The notes under the pieces are model-generated. The model had not been told where the DNA came from. It saw nothing but the letters and a program-made list of their open reading frames with translations, and did not search any database. Positions 1 through 5,534 of a stretch of 11,572 nucleotides of DNA are shown here, piece after piece; the first letter of the stretch is position 1; every line of letters begins with the position of its first letter. Made by a program: the position numbers and the translations under genes. This DNA comes from Desulfuromonadales bacterium (GTDB taxonomy: Bacteria; Desulfobacterota; Desulfuromonadia; Desulfuromonadales; BM103): assembly GCA_030640215.1 (NCBI GenBank), contig DAOWJU010000225.1:1-11572 (forward strand). The letters are read 5' to 3'.

Positions 1-32
1 CTTACGCCACTATGACAGGTGCAGTTTCTTGT

Positions 33-78
33 ACTGTTAATCCGCTTGTCGTTGGTTCGAGTCCAACTCGGGGAGCCA
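33..78 (+). other. Putative integration attachment site (distal att) in tRNA-Asn
   Basis: Tyrosine-recombinase islands and prophages commonly recombine within the anticodon loop or T-arm of a tRNA. They rebuild a full tRNA at one end and leave the 3' part as a direct repeat at the other. Here tRNA-Asn identity starts abruptly at about base 33, next to the anticodon loop, and runs to the CCA. The native-looking tRNA terminator lies directly downstream, so the chromosomal flank is to the right and the element would be to the left, outside the window. No integrase is visible here. The site is inferred from the truncated tRNA alone. Confidence 0.65.
34..78 (+). tRNA. 3' fragment of tRNA-Asn (anticodon GTT), 5' half absent
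   Basis: The anticodon loop CTGTTAA (34-40) carries anticodon GTT at 36-38. It is followed by the 3' anticodon strand (41-45), variable loop (46-50), T-stem GTTGG/CCAAC with loop TTCGAGT (51-67), the 3' acceptor strand TCGGGGA (68-74), discriminator G and encoded CCA (76-78). All of this matches a bacterial tRNA-Asn. The bases that should form the 5' acceptor strand, D-arm and 5' anticodon strand (1-33) do not: there is no TCCCCGA, no D-loop GGTAGAGC-like motif, and the 5' anticodon strand mismatches. The fragment therefore cannot fold as a tRNA and is probably non-functional. A group I intron inserted in the anticodon loop is a less likely alternative. Confidence 0.85.
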
Positions 79-87
79 TAAATTTTC

Positions 88-116
88 AAGGGTCAGCTTA
101 ATTGCTGGCCCTTTTT
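88..116 (+). terminator. Intrinsic terminator downstream of the tRNA-Asn 3' end
   Basis: The stem GGGTCAGC (90-97) and GCTGGCCC (104-111) pairs over 8 bp with one G-U, around a 6-base loop. Two further A-T pairs lie at the base, and T112-116 form the U-tract. It lies 11 bases after the CCA, as expected for a tRNA terminator, and only 26 bases before the next start codon. Confidence 0.85.
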
Positions 117-142
117 CTGTTTCGGTATTTTTCGGAGCCATC

Positions 143-1747
143 ATGACAGCCTTATTGTCAAATTCCGTTTTTCTGCTCTTCACAATCATCATCCTCGGTG
201 AGGCCCTCGGCCACATTCGGCTCAAGTCTTTTTCCTTCGGCTCTGCGGCGATCATCTTCGTTGCCATGGCCTTTGGTCACTTCGGCTACCTGTTGCCATC
301 GGAATTCCAGACTCTCGGGCTGGTGCTTTTTATCTATTCCGTCGCGGTAACCGCCGGGCCGGGCTTTTTCACGTCATTCAATAAGCAGGGGATTAAGCTC
401 GCTATCGGAGCCGCGACCATTATTGCCGTTGCTGCACTGATGACGGTATTGAGTTGTTGGCTGTTTAATTTTGACGTTTCCACTGGAGCGGGTTTGTTTG
501 CCGGGGCCTTGACCAGTTCGCCGGGCCTTGCCGTTGCCGTTGAGGCTGTGGAAGGGAATGCCGCGGCCGCCTATGGTGTCACCTACGCCGGTGGTATTAT
601 CAGTGTGATTGTCTTTGTGAATCTCCTGCCCAAAATCCTCCGCATCGATGTCAAGAATGAAGAGATAAGCATCGACAAAGAGCGAACTGAGAACAATCCA
701 CCCTTTACCTTTCACCACATCGAGGTGACCAACACCAATTTGTTTGGCAAGAAAATCATTGACCTGAAGCTCAAAGAGATAGCACCCGTGGTCTTAACTC
801 GTCTTCTCCGTAAAGACGCGAAGGAGCCTATCCTGGTGACGGGTGAAACCATTCTCCGTGAAGGGGACAAACTCAGGATCGCGGGCCGCGAAAATGATCT
901 GGAACGAATCGAACTGTTTTTGGGGAAACCCATCGACGGCGAAATCGCCTTCAACAAAGTACTGACCAAAAAAAGCATTATCATTTCCAAGCAAAGCGCC
1001 GCGGGTCACACGCTGGGCTTTTTGAACCTGAGGGAGACATTCGGGGTCCAGGCGACCCGCATAACGAGAAACGACATCGATCTCCCTGCATCGTCCACGA
1101 TCAAACTCCATCTTGGTGACATCATTCATGCCGTCGGTGAAGAGGATGCCTTAAAAAATGTAAGTCGGATCCTCGGTAACGATGTGAAGCAAACATACAA
1201 GGCCAGCCTTCTGCCCATCCTGATAGGTCTGGTCGCCGGGTTTATCCTCGGCCAAGTTCCCTTAAACCTCCCCTTGCTCGGTCGTTTCTCCCTGGGTGTC
1301 ACCGGCGGGGTTCTGGTCTCGGGACTCATTCTCGGTTATCTCTACAAAACCGGTCCCTTTATCTGGGAAATGCCGACCACTGCCAATGCCTTATTGAGGG
1401 AGTTCGGTCTCATGTTCTTTCTGGCGACGGTTGGCACCAAAACCGGTGCCACGATCGTTGAGACGGTAACATCGCAAGGGGCTGAGCTTGTTGTAGCCGG
1501 ACTTATTGTGACGTTAACGCCAATGATGGCTTGCGTTGCAATGAGCAAGTATGTCCTGAAAATCCCATTCCTGCGGATGCTCGGTGTCTTGACCGGCGGC
1601 ATGACAAGCACACCAGGACTCGCGGCCATAAACTCGTACACCAGTTCATCCTACCCGTCTTCAGCTTACGCAACGGTTTATCCGGTCGGGCTGATCGGAA
1701 TGATTTTGGGTACCAAAGTGCTCGTCTATATATTGTCGCTCATGTAA
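143..1747 (+). CDS. AspT/YidE/YbjL-family transporter with two RCK_C (TrkA_C) domains
   Basis: This 534-aa inner-membrane protein belongs by its pattern to the aspartate:alanine exchanger family (AAEx; E. coli YidE and YbjL, Tetragenococcus AspT), whose members are about 540-560 aa. It has an N-terminal hydrophobic block (about 8-165), a soluble middle (about 170-350) with two TrkA_C/RCK_C-like units (about 190-262 and 275-346), and a C-terminal hydrophobic block (about 353-533). The two membrane halves carry matching motifs, ALTSSPGLA at 122-130 and GGMTSTPGLAA at 485-495, as expected from internal duplication. The ATG at 143 is preceded by CGGAG. The substrate cannot be told from sequence; an amino acid or dicarboxylate antiporter is the family expectation. 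It sits immediately after the tRNA terminator with almost no room for its own promoter. Confidence 0.88.
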   Translation: MTALLSNSVFLLFTIIILGEALGHIRLKSFSFGSAAIIFVAMAFGHFGYLLPSEFQTLGLVLFIYSVAVTAGPGFFTSFNKQGIKLAIGAATIIAVAALMTVLSCWLFNFDVSTGAGLFAGALTSSPGLAVAVEAVEGNAAAAYGVTYAGGIISVIVFVNLLPKILRIDVKNEEISIDKERTENNPPFTFHHIEVTNTNLFGKKIIDLKLKEIAPVVLTRLLRKDAKEPILVTGETILREGDKLRIAGRENDLERIELFLGKPIDGEIAFNKVLTKKSIIISKQSAAGHTLGFLNLRETFGVQATRITRNDIDLPASSTIKLHLGDIIHAVGEEDALKNVSRILGNDVKQTYKASLLPILIGLVAGFILGQVPLNLPLLGRFSLGVTGGVLVSGLILGYLYKTGPFIWEMPTTANALLREFGLMFFLATVGTKTGATIVETVTSQGAELVVAGLIVTLTPMMACVAMSKYVLKIPFLRMLGVLTGGMTSTPGLAAINSYTSSSYPSSAYATVYPVGLIGMILGTKVLVYILSLM

Positions 1748-1807
1748 ACAACGCCCCGACCGCTGAACCGAGAGCTTGGCGGTCAGATGCGAGACAAAGG
1801 AAAAAAT

Positions 1808-1981
1808 ATGAACGAATACAAACTGACATTCACTGTGACTATCAAGGATCAGGACGATCCAGCCGCCAGAAAACAAGCGAAAGGTATCATTGAAGCTTTG
1901 GGCGAGGTTGTGGCGGGTGCCGAGGTGAAGTTGCAGCAGGTACATCAGGACAAGCCCCCGAGGGGCGTGCGGATGGGCTGA
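1808..1981 (+). CDS. Small hypothetical protein (57 aa)
   Basis: The start ATG at 1808 has AAAGG about 7 bases upstream. An earlier in-frame ATG at 1787 would place that ribosome-binding site inside the gene, so 1808 is preferred. The product starts MNEYKLTFTVTIKDQDDPAA. It has an N-terminal strand-like segment, a helix-like segment (PAARKQAKGIIEALGEVV), a second strand (AEVKLQQV) and a basic PPRGVRM tail, suggesting a small soluble beta-alpha-beta fold. I do not recognise the family. It follows the transporter by 60 bp on the same strand and may be co-transcribed; an imperfect hairpin without a U-tract (about 1757-1785) lies between them. Confidence 0.7.
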   Translation: MNEYKLTFTVTIKDQDDPAARKQAKGIIEALGEVVAGAEVKLQQVHQDKPPRGVRMG

Positions 1982-2025
1982 ATGTGTATGGATATCCCCT
2001 GTCTCTGTTGTGAAACCCGCAAAGA

Positions 2026-2193
2026 TCAGGGATTGTTTTCACCGAGTAAAACCAAAAGGAGAGTTGTTAAATACAGTACGACGTACGTCCCCAGAGCAAA
2101 GTAGAAGCGCTTTTTCCTGGAATACCCACCCCTGAGCCCCGTCACATAATAGACAAAAGCAGAAGCCCCAAACAGTATTGCCATGATTCTCAT
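2026..2193 (-). CDS. Small two-TM membrane protein, hypothetical (55 aa)
   Basis: Read on the minus strand from ATG at 2193 to TGA at 2026, this gives 55 aa beginning MRIMAILFGASAFVYYVTGL. A first hydrophobic helix (about 3-20) is followed by a very basic turn (RGGYSRKKR, 21-29) and a second hydrophobic helix (about 32-51). A hairpin topology with the basic loop inside the cell is the usual reading. GGGGA lies 6 bases before the start. A start at the second Met (2184) is possible but has no ribosome-binding site. It is convergent with the 57-aa gene that ends at 1981. I do not recognise the family. The case rests on the strong membrane pattern and the plausible start; no homology is claimed. 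Confidence 0.6.
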   Translation of the reverse strand: MRIMAILFGASAFVYYVTGLRGGYSRKKRFYFALGTYVVLYLTTLLLVLLGENNP

Positions 2194-2336
2194 AGGTCAT
2201 CCCCATATCAGTTGAACGAACACACCATAAGACTACCACGACTCACTTCAATAACACGGGAGGATTTTTCATTCCTGAGGAGAAATTGAAAACGATCAAT
2301 CTAAAGCTTTAACCGTCGGTCCCGGCCGACAACCGG

Positions 2337-2368
2337 GTCACTTTCTTGCCAAGCCCCAAGAAAGTAAC
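2337..2368. repeat. Degenerate intergenic hairpin repeat
   Basis: ACTTTCTTG (2340-2348) and CAAGAAAGT (2357-2365) form a 9-bp inverted repeat with an 8-base loop. With one C-A mismatch it extends to GT...AC, 11 more-or-less paired positions. Flanking GC-rich pieces (CCCGGCCG and AACCGGG upstream, TTGCGCTGCGCTGGGC downstream) fit the layout of a widespread proteobacterial intergenic repeat that I recall with a core like GTTACTTTCTTTTGC...AAAAGAAAGTAAC. This copy looks decayed. Family membership is from memory and should be tested against the rest of the genome. Confidence 0.45.
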
Positions 2369-2578
2369 ATAAAGAATGACTTGCGCTGCGCTGGGCATGT
2401 TGTGCGCCTAAGAGCTGTGGTTTTATATGATTTCCGATAACGAGACAAGAGACTGTCTGGTTTTGTTTGTGCTGCTGATGAGATGGTGGTTTGCTAGATT
2501 CTCGGTAGGGCTGTTGCAGCGACGGGCTACTGGGTTGAAAAGCCAAACTGGAAAATGAAAATATTTTAACTTTTCTTG

Positions 2579-2607
2579 TTGACATGAGTTTATCTTAATG
2601 TTAAAAC
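2579..2607 (+). promoter_or_regulatory. Sigma-70 promoter for the tandem small membrane proteins
   Basis: A perfect -35 TTGACA (2579-2584) is followed 17 bases later by TAAAAC (2602-2607), a fair -10. Directly upstream is an AT-rich tract (2551-2576) containing the palindrome AAAATATTTT flanked by GAAAA and TTTTC, which may act as an UP element or a protein site. The first start codon is about 45 bases downstream of the expected transcription start. Confidence 0.6.
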
Positions 2608-2658
2608 TTTAATCAACAACGAGGAACAAATTACTAGCAAACCGATCAGGAGGTCGTC

Positions 2659-2805
2659 ATGAAAACACAAAGCAACTTTATGGACACAGTAAAAAGTAGT
2701 TATCTGGTTCTGATCATTGCCGCTCTCGGCGTATTTGCTTTCATCTCGGCCGTTCTGATTGCCTGGCCTGCACTCGCCTACATCGGCGCGAAACTTTTCA
2801 ATTAA
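2659..2805 (+). CDS. Small single-pass membrane protein, copy 1 of a tandem paralogous pair (48 aa)
   Basis: The start ATG at 2659 has a strong AGGAGG (2648-2653) 5 bases upstream. The 48-aa product has a short polar N-terminus (MKTQSNFMDTVKSS), one long hydrophobic helix (about 15-40) and a conserved end, with WPAL at 36-39 and GAK.FN at 43-48. It has no cleavable signal motif, so it is probably an integral inner-membrane microprotein. It matches the next gene at 29 of 48 positions without gaps, which strongly supports translation and selection of both. I do not recognise the family. It is followed after 59 bp by its paralog and shares the promoter at 2579-2607. Confidence 0.85.
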   Translation: MKTQSNFMDTVKSSYLVLIIAALGVFAFISAVLIAWPALAYIGAKLFN

Positions 2806-2864
2806 GAACCTGAACTTCAACAACCAACTCTTTCGCCAAGCGAGAGAAACATAGGAGCAACGCC

Positions 2865-3011
2865 ATGAAAAACGCAGCCAATATCGTCAATACCGTAAAA
2901 GCCAATTACACCATCTCCATCATGAGCGTGCTCGGCGTCTTCGCCTTTGTCTCCGCTACTCTGATCGCTTGGCCAGCACTGTCCTACCTTGGTGCAAAGA
3001 TGTTTAACTAA
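2865..3011 (+). CDS. Small single-pass membrane protein, copy 2 of a tandem paralogous pair (48 aa)
   Basis: The ATG at 2865 is preceded by AGGAG (2852-2857 region) at good spacing. The product is exactly as long as copy 1 and aligns end to end with it. Shared blocks include MK at the start, TVK..Y at 10-15, LGVFAF.SA.LIAWPAL.Y at 23-41 and GAK.FN at 43-48. Differences are mostly conservative (I/V, L/M, A/S) in the membrane segment, while the polar N-terminus (3-9) is less conserved. The Trp-Pro inside the membrane helix and the invariant GAK.FN end may form an interaction surface. The function is unknown. Tandem duplication of a microprotein gene suggests either a hetero-oligomer or dosage effects. 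Confidence 0.85.
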   Translation: MKNAANIVNTVKANYTISIMSVLGVFAFVSATLIAWPALSYLGAKMFN

Positions 3012-3025
3012 GCAAGAAGCGGAAA

Positions 3026-3045
3026 GGCCAGGCTCAAGCCTGGCC
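3026..3045 (+). terminator. Perfect hairpin after the small membrane-protein pair (possible terminator)
   Basis: GGCCAGGC (3026-3033) and GCCTGGCC (3038-3045) form a perfect 8-bp GC-rich stem with tetraloop TCAA, 14 bases after the stop codon of the second gene. There is no U-tract, so it could be a transcript-stabilising 3' hairpin or a weak or Rho-assisted terminator. Confidence 0.5.
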
Positions 3046-3064
3046 CTGAAAGAGAAAAACTGAA

Positions 3065-3132
3065 AAGGCTGCTCTCCTCTGGGGGTGGCCTTAGTCGTTT
3101 GCAACCCGGGAGTGTCAAGACAACCAGAGGAG
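3065..3132 (+). promoter_or_regulatory. Two mutually exclusive RNA stems in the region before the LTXXQ gene
   Basis: Bases 3065-3076 can pair with 3081-3092 over 12 positions, several of them G-U, around a 4-base loop. Alternatively CTCCTCTGG (3074-3082) can pair perfectly with CCAGAGGAG (3124-3132), which would mask a GAGGAGG Shine-Dalgarno-like sequence (3127-3133). Each stem uses 3074-3082, so only one can form. The SD-like element leads only to a few-codon frame (GTG at 3141, then TAG at 3150). Whether this is a leader, an sRNA or chance cannot be told. No promoter is clear between 3012 and 3180. Confidence 0.3.
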
Positions 3133-3237
3133 GTACACTTGTGTTAGAGTAGACGGGTATTAAACAGGAACGCTTAAATAAGCTTGCTTTGGATTTACGA
3201 CCCGCCTCTATAGCAAAGGTAAAAGGAGAACATCGAG

Positions 3238-3690
3238 ATGTTTAAAAAAATCATTCTGTGCCTCGCGACCATAACCATAATATTTTCGCTATCAGGTGCC
3301 ACCTTGATGGCGCAGGGTAACAATTCAGACAATCAGAAGAAGAATCAATCTCCGTTCTTGATCACCAGCGAACTTCCACACTTAACAAAGACGTTAATGC
3401 AACAATGGGATAATCCAACATTACAGCTCAGCGAGGAGCAAAAGACGCAATTACTTGTGGTCAGAAAAGAAACCATGACAGGAGTTAAAAGTCTCGCACC
3501 GCAAATCACCTCCCTGCAGAAACAGGTAACAGAGGGTATCTTCCTCGGCAAAACTCCTGACGAGCTGAATGCTGCCGTTCAGTCTATCTCTAAATTGAAG
3601 AGTGAGGCAACGATGATCCACCTGAAATGCATCTACGATACAAGCAAGATTTTGAATCAACAACAACTTGATAATCTATTAAAATATTGA
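3238..3690 (+). CDS. Secreted Spy/CpxP-like LTXXQ-motif protein
   Basis: This 150-aa protein has a signal peptide: Lys-rich start (MFKK), hydrophobic core (5-20) and likely cleavage after LMA (23-25). The mature part is polar and helical. It carries LSEEQ (64-68) followed by a long helix, and LNQQQ (139-143) near the C-terminus. This two-copy L[TS]xxQ pattern is that of the Spy/CpxP/LTXXQ family of periplasmic chaperones and envelope-stress or metal-responsive proteins. A Gln- and Asn-rich linker (27-38) follows the signal. The start has AAAGGAG about 10 bases upstream. A weak promoter candidate, TTGCTT-N19-TATAGC (3184-3214), lies upstream. Assignment is by motif and layout only and similarity to E. 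coli Spy is low; a general extracytoplasmic helical protein is the fallback. Confidence 0.65.
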   Translation: MFKKIILCLATITIIFSLSGATLMAQGNNSDNQKKNQSPFLITSELPHLTKTLMQQWDNPTLQLSEEQKTQLLVVRKETMTGVKSLAPQITSLQKQVTEGIFLGKTPDELNAAVQSISKLKSEATMIHLKCIYDTSKILNQQQLDNLLKY

Positions 3691-3759
3691 GCAATCTATG
3701 CTTCTAAATGTTATGCTTGATTTTTTTAGTAAAGAACGAATTCAAGGCTCGAGAACATT

Positions 3760-4128
3760 ATGAAAAAACATATTCTGGTCATAGATGATGACCCTGTGCT
3801 GTTGGCCATGGTCAGTGATTATCTTGACGAAGCAGGGTTTGCTGTCTCGACAGCGAACTGCGGCATTTATTCAAACAACATCATTTACGGCAACAATCCC
3901 CCAAGCCTGATTGTACTCGACGTCATCATGCCGCTCATGTCCGGCGTCAAAAAGGCCAAGCTGCTCAAGCAGCGCGAAAAAAGTGCCCATATTCCTATTA
4001 TCCTGATGTCTTCCAAGGAGGAGCAGGAGCTCAAGGGGCTGGCCGAAGAAGCGATGGTCAATGATTCTCTGTGTAAGCCCTTTAGTGCAGAACAACTCAT
4101 TGATAAGGTTAAAAAGCTGCTGTCCTAA
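3760..4128 (+). CDS. Stand-alone response-regulator receiver domain (CheY-like)
   Basis: This 122-aa protein consists of one receiver domain and no output domain. The acidic triad is at DDD 9-11, the phospho-acceptor Asp54 lies in LIVLDVIMP, the switch Ser84 in IILMSS, and the conserved Lys106 in CKPF. A complete set of catalytic residues means it should be phosphorylatable. No histidine kinase is nearby, so it is an orphan that may act by protein-protein contact, as a phosphorelay intermediate or in chemotaxis-like control. The start has only a weak AAGG upstream. The upstream gap (3691-3759) holds a T-rich run but no convincing terminator or promoter. Confidence 0.92.
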   Translation: MKKHILVIDDDPVLLAMVSDYLDEAGFAVSTANCGIYSNNIIYGNNPPSLIVLDVIMPLMSGVKKAKLLKQREKSAHIPIILMSSKEEQELKGLAEEAMVNDSLCKPFSAEQLIDKVKKLLS

Positions 4129-4174
4129 CCCATGTTACAGGGTCTTGCCGTCCTGCCAGTTCTCCTTCTCCCGC

Positions 4175-4202
4175 TTGCCTCAAGCCCATCTTGGCTTACA
4201 CT
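4175..4202 (+). promoter_or_regulatory. Candidate sigma-70 promoter before the RelA_SpoT/TPR gene
   Basis: TTGCCT (4175-4180), a 16-base spacer and TACACT (4197-4202) each match the consensus at four of six positions. The spacer holds a small inverted repeat, AAGCC...GGCTT. The start codon is about 36 bases past the expected transcription start. Confidence 0.35.
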
Positions 4203-4244
4203 GTAAGAGTTCGGACTACCCACTTCAAAACTACGGAGTTCTGC

Positions 4245-5486
4245 ATGAAGGACCCCGCAACAAACCATACCCGGCTCCCGGAACGGAACAAGGCCAAAGC
4301 GCTTTATGATCGACAGCTGCCGCGGTACAAGTCGGCTATGCAGCAACTCGCCCAGGATGTTCGCTTAATCCTTGAGCAACAGGGTCTCACTCCGGCGATC
4401 AAGTATCGCGTCAAAAGCTTTGAGGCGTATTTTGACAAGCTTCGCAAACAGAATGCCACCAGCACCAACTCCCGCAGGATGACAATCAACGATTTTTTCG
4501 GTCTGCGTATCGTCTGCCCATTCCTCGAGGATATTGAAACGGTCTCCAGCCTCATTGCCAATCATTTTGAGATTCTGGAAACAGAGCGCAAGGCCAACCA
4601 GCATTCATTCCGTGAGTTCGGCTACGATTCGGTGCATCTGGCTATTCGCCTCGACACGCAGTTGACAGAACGATCAATGCCAGGGGTGCGTAAAGTCTGT
4701 GAGATCCAGCTGCGGACCACATTACAGGAGGCCTGGGCCGAAGTGGAGCATGAGCTGGTCTACAAGTCTGACATATCACTGCCGAACCAGTCGATTCGCC
4801 GCAAGCTGGCTTCTCTCAATGCGACCCTGACCCTCTCTGACTTGATTTTTCAGGAAATTCGCGATTACCAAAAAGATATCCGTCAACACGACCGCAAGCG
4901 TCGCGCTACGATTGAGCGAGATCTCCATGACCCCGACTTTATCGCCATCTCCCATCCTACGAGTACAGTGCCACCCGGCCAAATAGATCCGAGGCCATCA
5001 ACCATGGCCAGTCATCTGGAAAAGACCATGCTGAGCGCCCTGAAAGCCCACAGCAATCACGATCTTGAAAATGCTATTGCCCTCTATGGGCAGTTGCTCG
5101 GCATGCAACTTGACCGTAAAATGCGCGGCCTGGTCTACAACCACCGTGGCATGGCTTACTTCGCCACGGGCAGCTACCAGCGAGCACTCAAAGATTTCTC
5201 CAACGCAATCAGCTACGATCCGGAAAGTGATCGGGGTTATGCCAATCGCGGCCTCTGCTATCGCGTTTTAAAAAAACCTGAAAAGGCCCTGCAGGATTTC
5301 AATCAATCCCTGAGACTCAACCCAAGCCACCCTGATAGCTACTTTGGACGGGCTCAGACTCATTATGATATGCAACAATACCAGCAGGCTCTGGAAGATT
5401 GCGAAAAGGCTCTGAACATCCATTCCGGCTATCAACCCGCTCGAGAGTTGATTAAAACCTTACAGTGCGAATTCTCTGCAGATTGA
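4245..5486 (+). CDS. RelA/SpoT-domain (p)ppGpp synthetase-like protein with C-terminal TPR repeats
   Basis: This is a 413-aa cytoplasmic protein. The N-terminal half (about 45-175) has the RelA_SpoT nucleotidyltransferase pattern: RVKSFEAYFDKLRK (55-68), NDFFGLR (82-88), GYDSVH (126-131), EIQLRT (153-158) and AEVEHELVYK (165-174). These include the Gly-Tyr, His and Glu-Arg positions used for GTP/GDP binding and pyrophosphate transfer. There is no HD hydrolase domain, TGS or ACT, so it resembles a small alarmone synthetase. The C-terminus (about 262-400) has about four TPR units, clearest at 296-327, 330-361 and 364-396, with a Pro-rich linker (237-252). ATG 4245 is chosen because CGGAG precedes it; a TTG at 4191 in frame overlaps the promoter candidate. 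The TPRs suggest control by a partner. Synthesis activity is inferred. Confidence 0.82.
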   Translation: MKDPATNHTRLPERNKAKALYDRQLPRYKSAMQQLAQDVRLILEQQGLTPAIKYRVKSFEAYFDKLRKQNATSTNSRRMTINDFFGLRIVCPFLEDIETVSSLIANHFEILETERKANQHSFREFGYDSVHLAIRLDTQLTERSMPGVRKVCEIQLRTTLQEAWAEVEHELVYKSDISLPNQSIRRKLASLNATLTLSDLIFQEIRDYQKDIRQHDRKRRATIERDLHDPDFIAISHPTSTVPPGQIDPRPSTMASHLEKTMLSALKAHSNHDLENAIALYGQLLGMQLDRKMRGLVYNHRGMAYFATGSYQRALKDFSNAISYDPESDRGYANRGLCYRVLKKPEKALQDFNQSLRLNPSHPDSYFGRAQTHYDMQQYQQALEDCEKALNIHSGYQPARELIKTLQCEFSAD

Positions 5487-5534
5487 ATATCTTGTGACAA
5501 AAGCCAGCAGTCTGTATCATGCCGTGCAACGATC

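Larger units (their letters stand above)
2194..2658. other. 465-bp stretch without a convincing gene
   Basis: Open frames here are short, lack ribosome-binding sites and have low-complexity products. The stretch holds a degenerate hairpin repeat (2337-2368) with GC-rich flanks, an AT-rich palindromic tract (about 2551-2576) and a sigma-70 promoter (2579-2607) for the small membrane-protein genes. A GAGGAG at about 2276 precedes a TTG-started 8-codon frame that is too short to call. Confidence 0.6.

Noticed and set aside
1..78. Complete tRNA-Asn
   Set aside because: The first 33 bases cannot pair with the 3' acceptor strand and contain no D-arm, so the tRNA is incomplete.
1757..1785. Terminator after the transporter gene
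   Set aside because: The hairpin is imperfect and has no T-run, so it may not separate the transporter from the 57-aa gene.
1982..2104. 40-codon plus-strand frame starting right after the 57-aa gene, with a CLCC motif
   Set aside because: It lacks its own ribosome-binding site and overlaps the better-supported minus-strand membrane protein. The Cys motif alone is not enough.
2039..2239. 66-codon minus-strand frame overlapping the 55-aa membrane protein
   Set aside because: It is another frame over the same bases, with a Cys/Gly-rich product lacking a coherent pattern. The membrane-protein frame explains the region better.
2301..2585. 94-codon minus-strand frame across the intergenic repeat
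   Set aside because: It runs through the degenerate repeat, has a low-complexity Ser/Gln-rich product and no ribosome-binding site.
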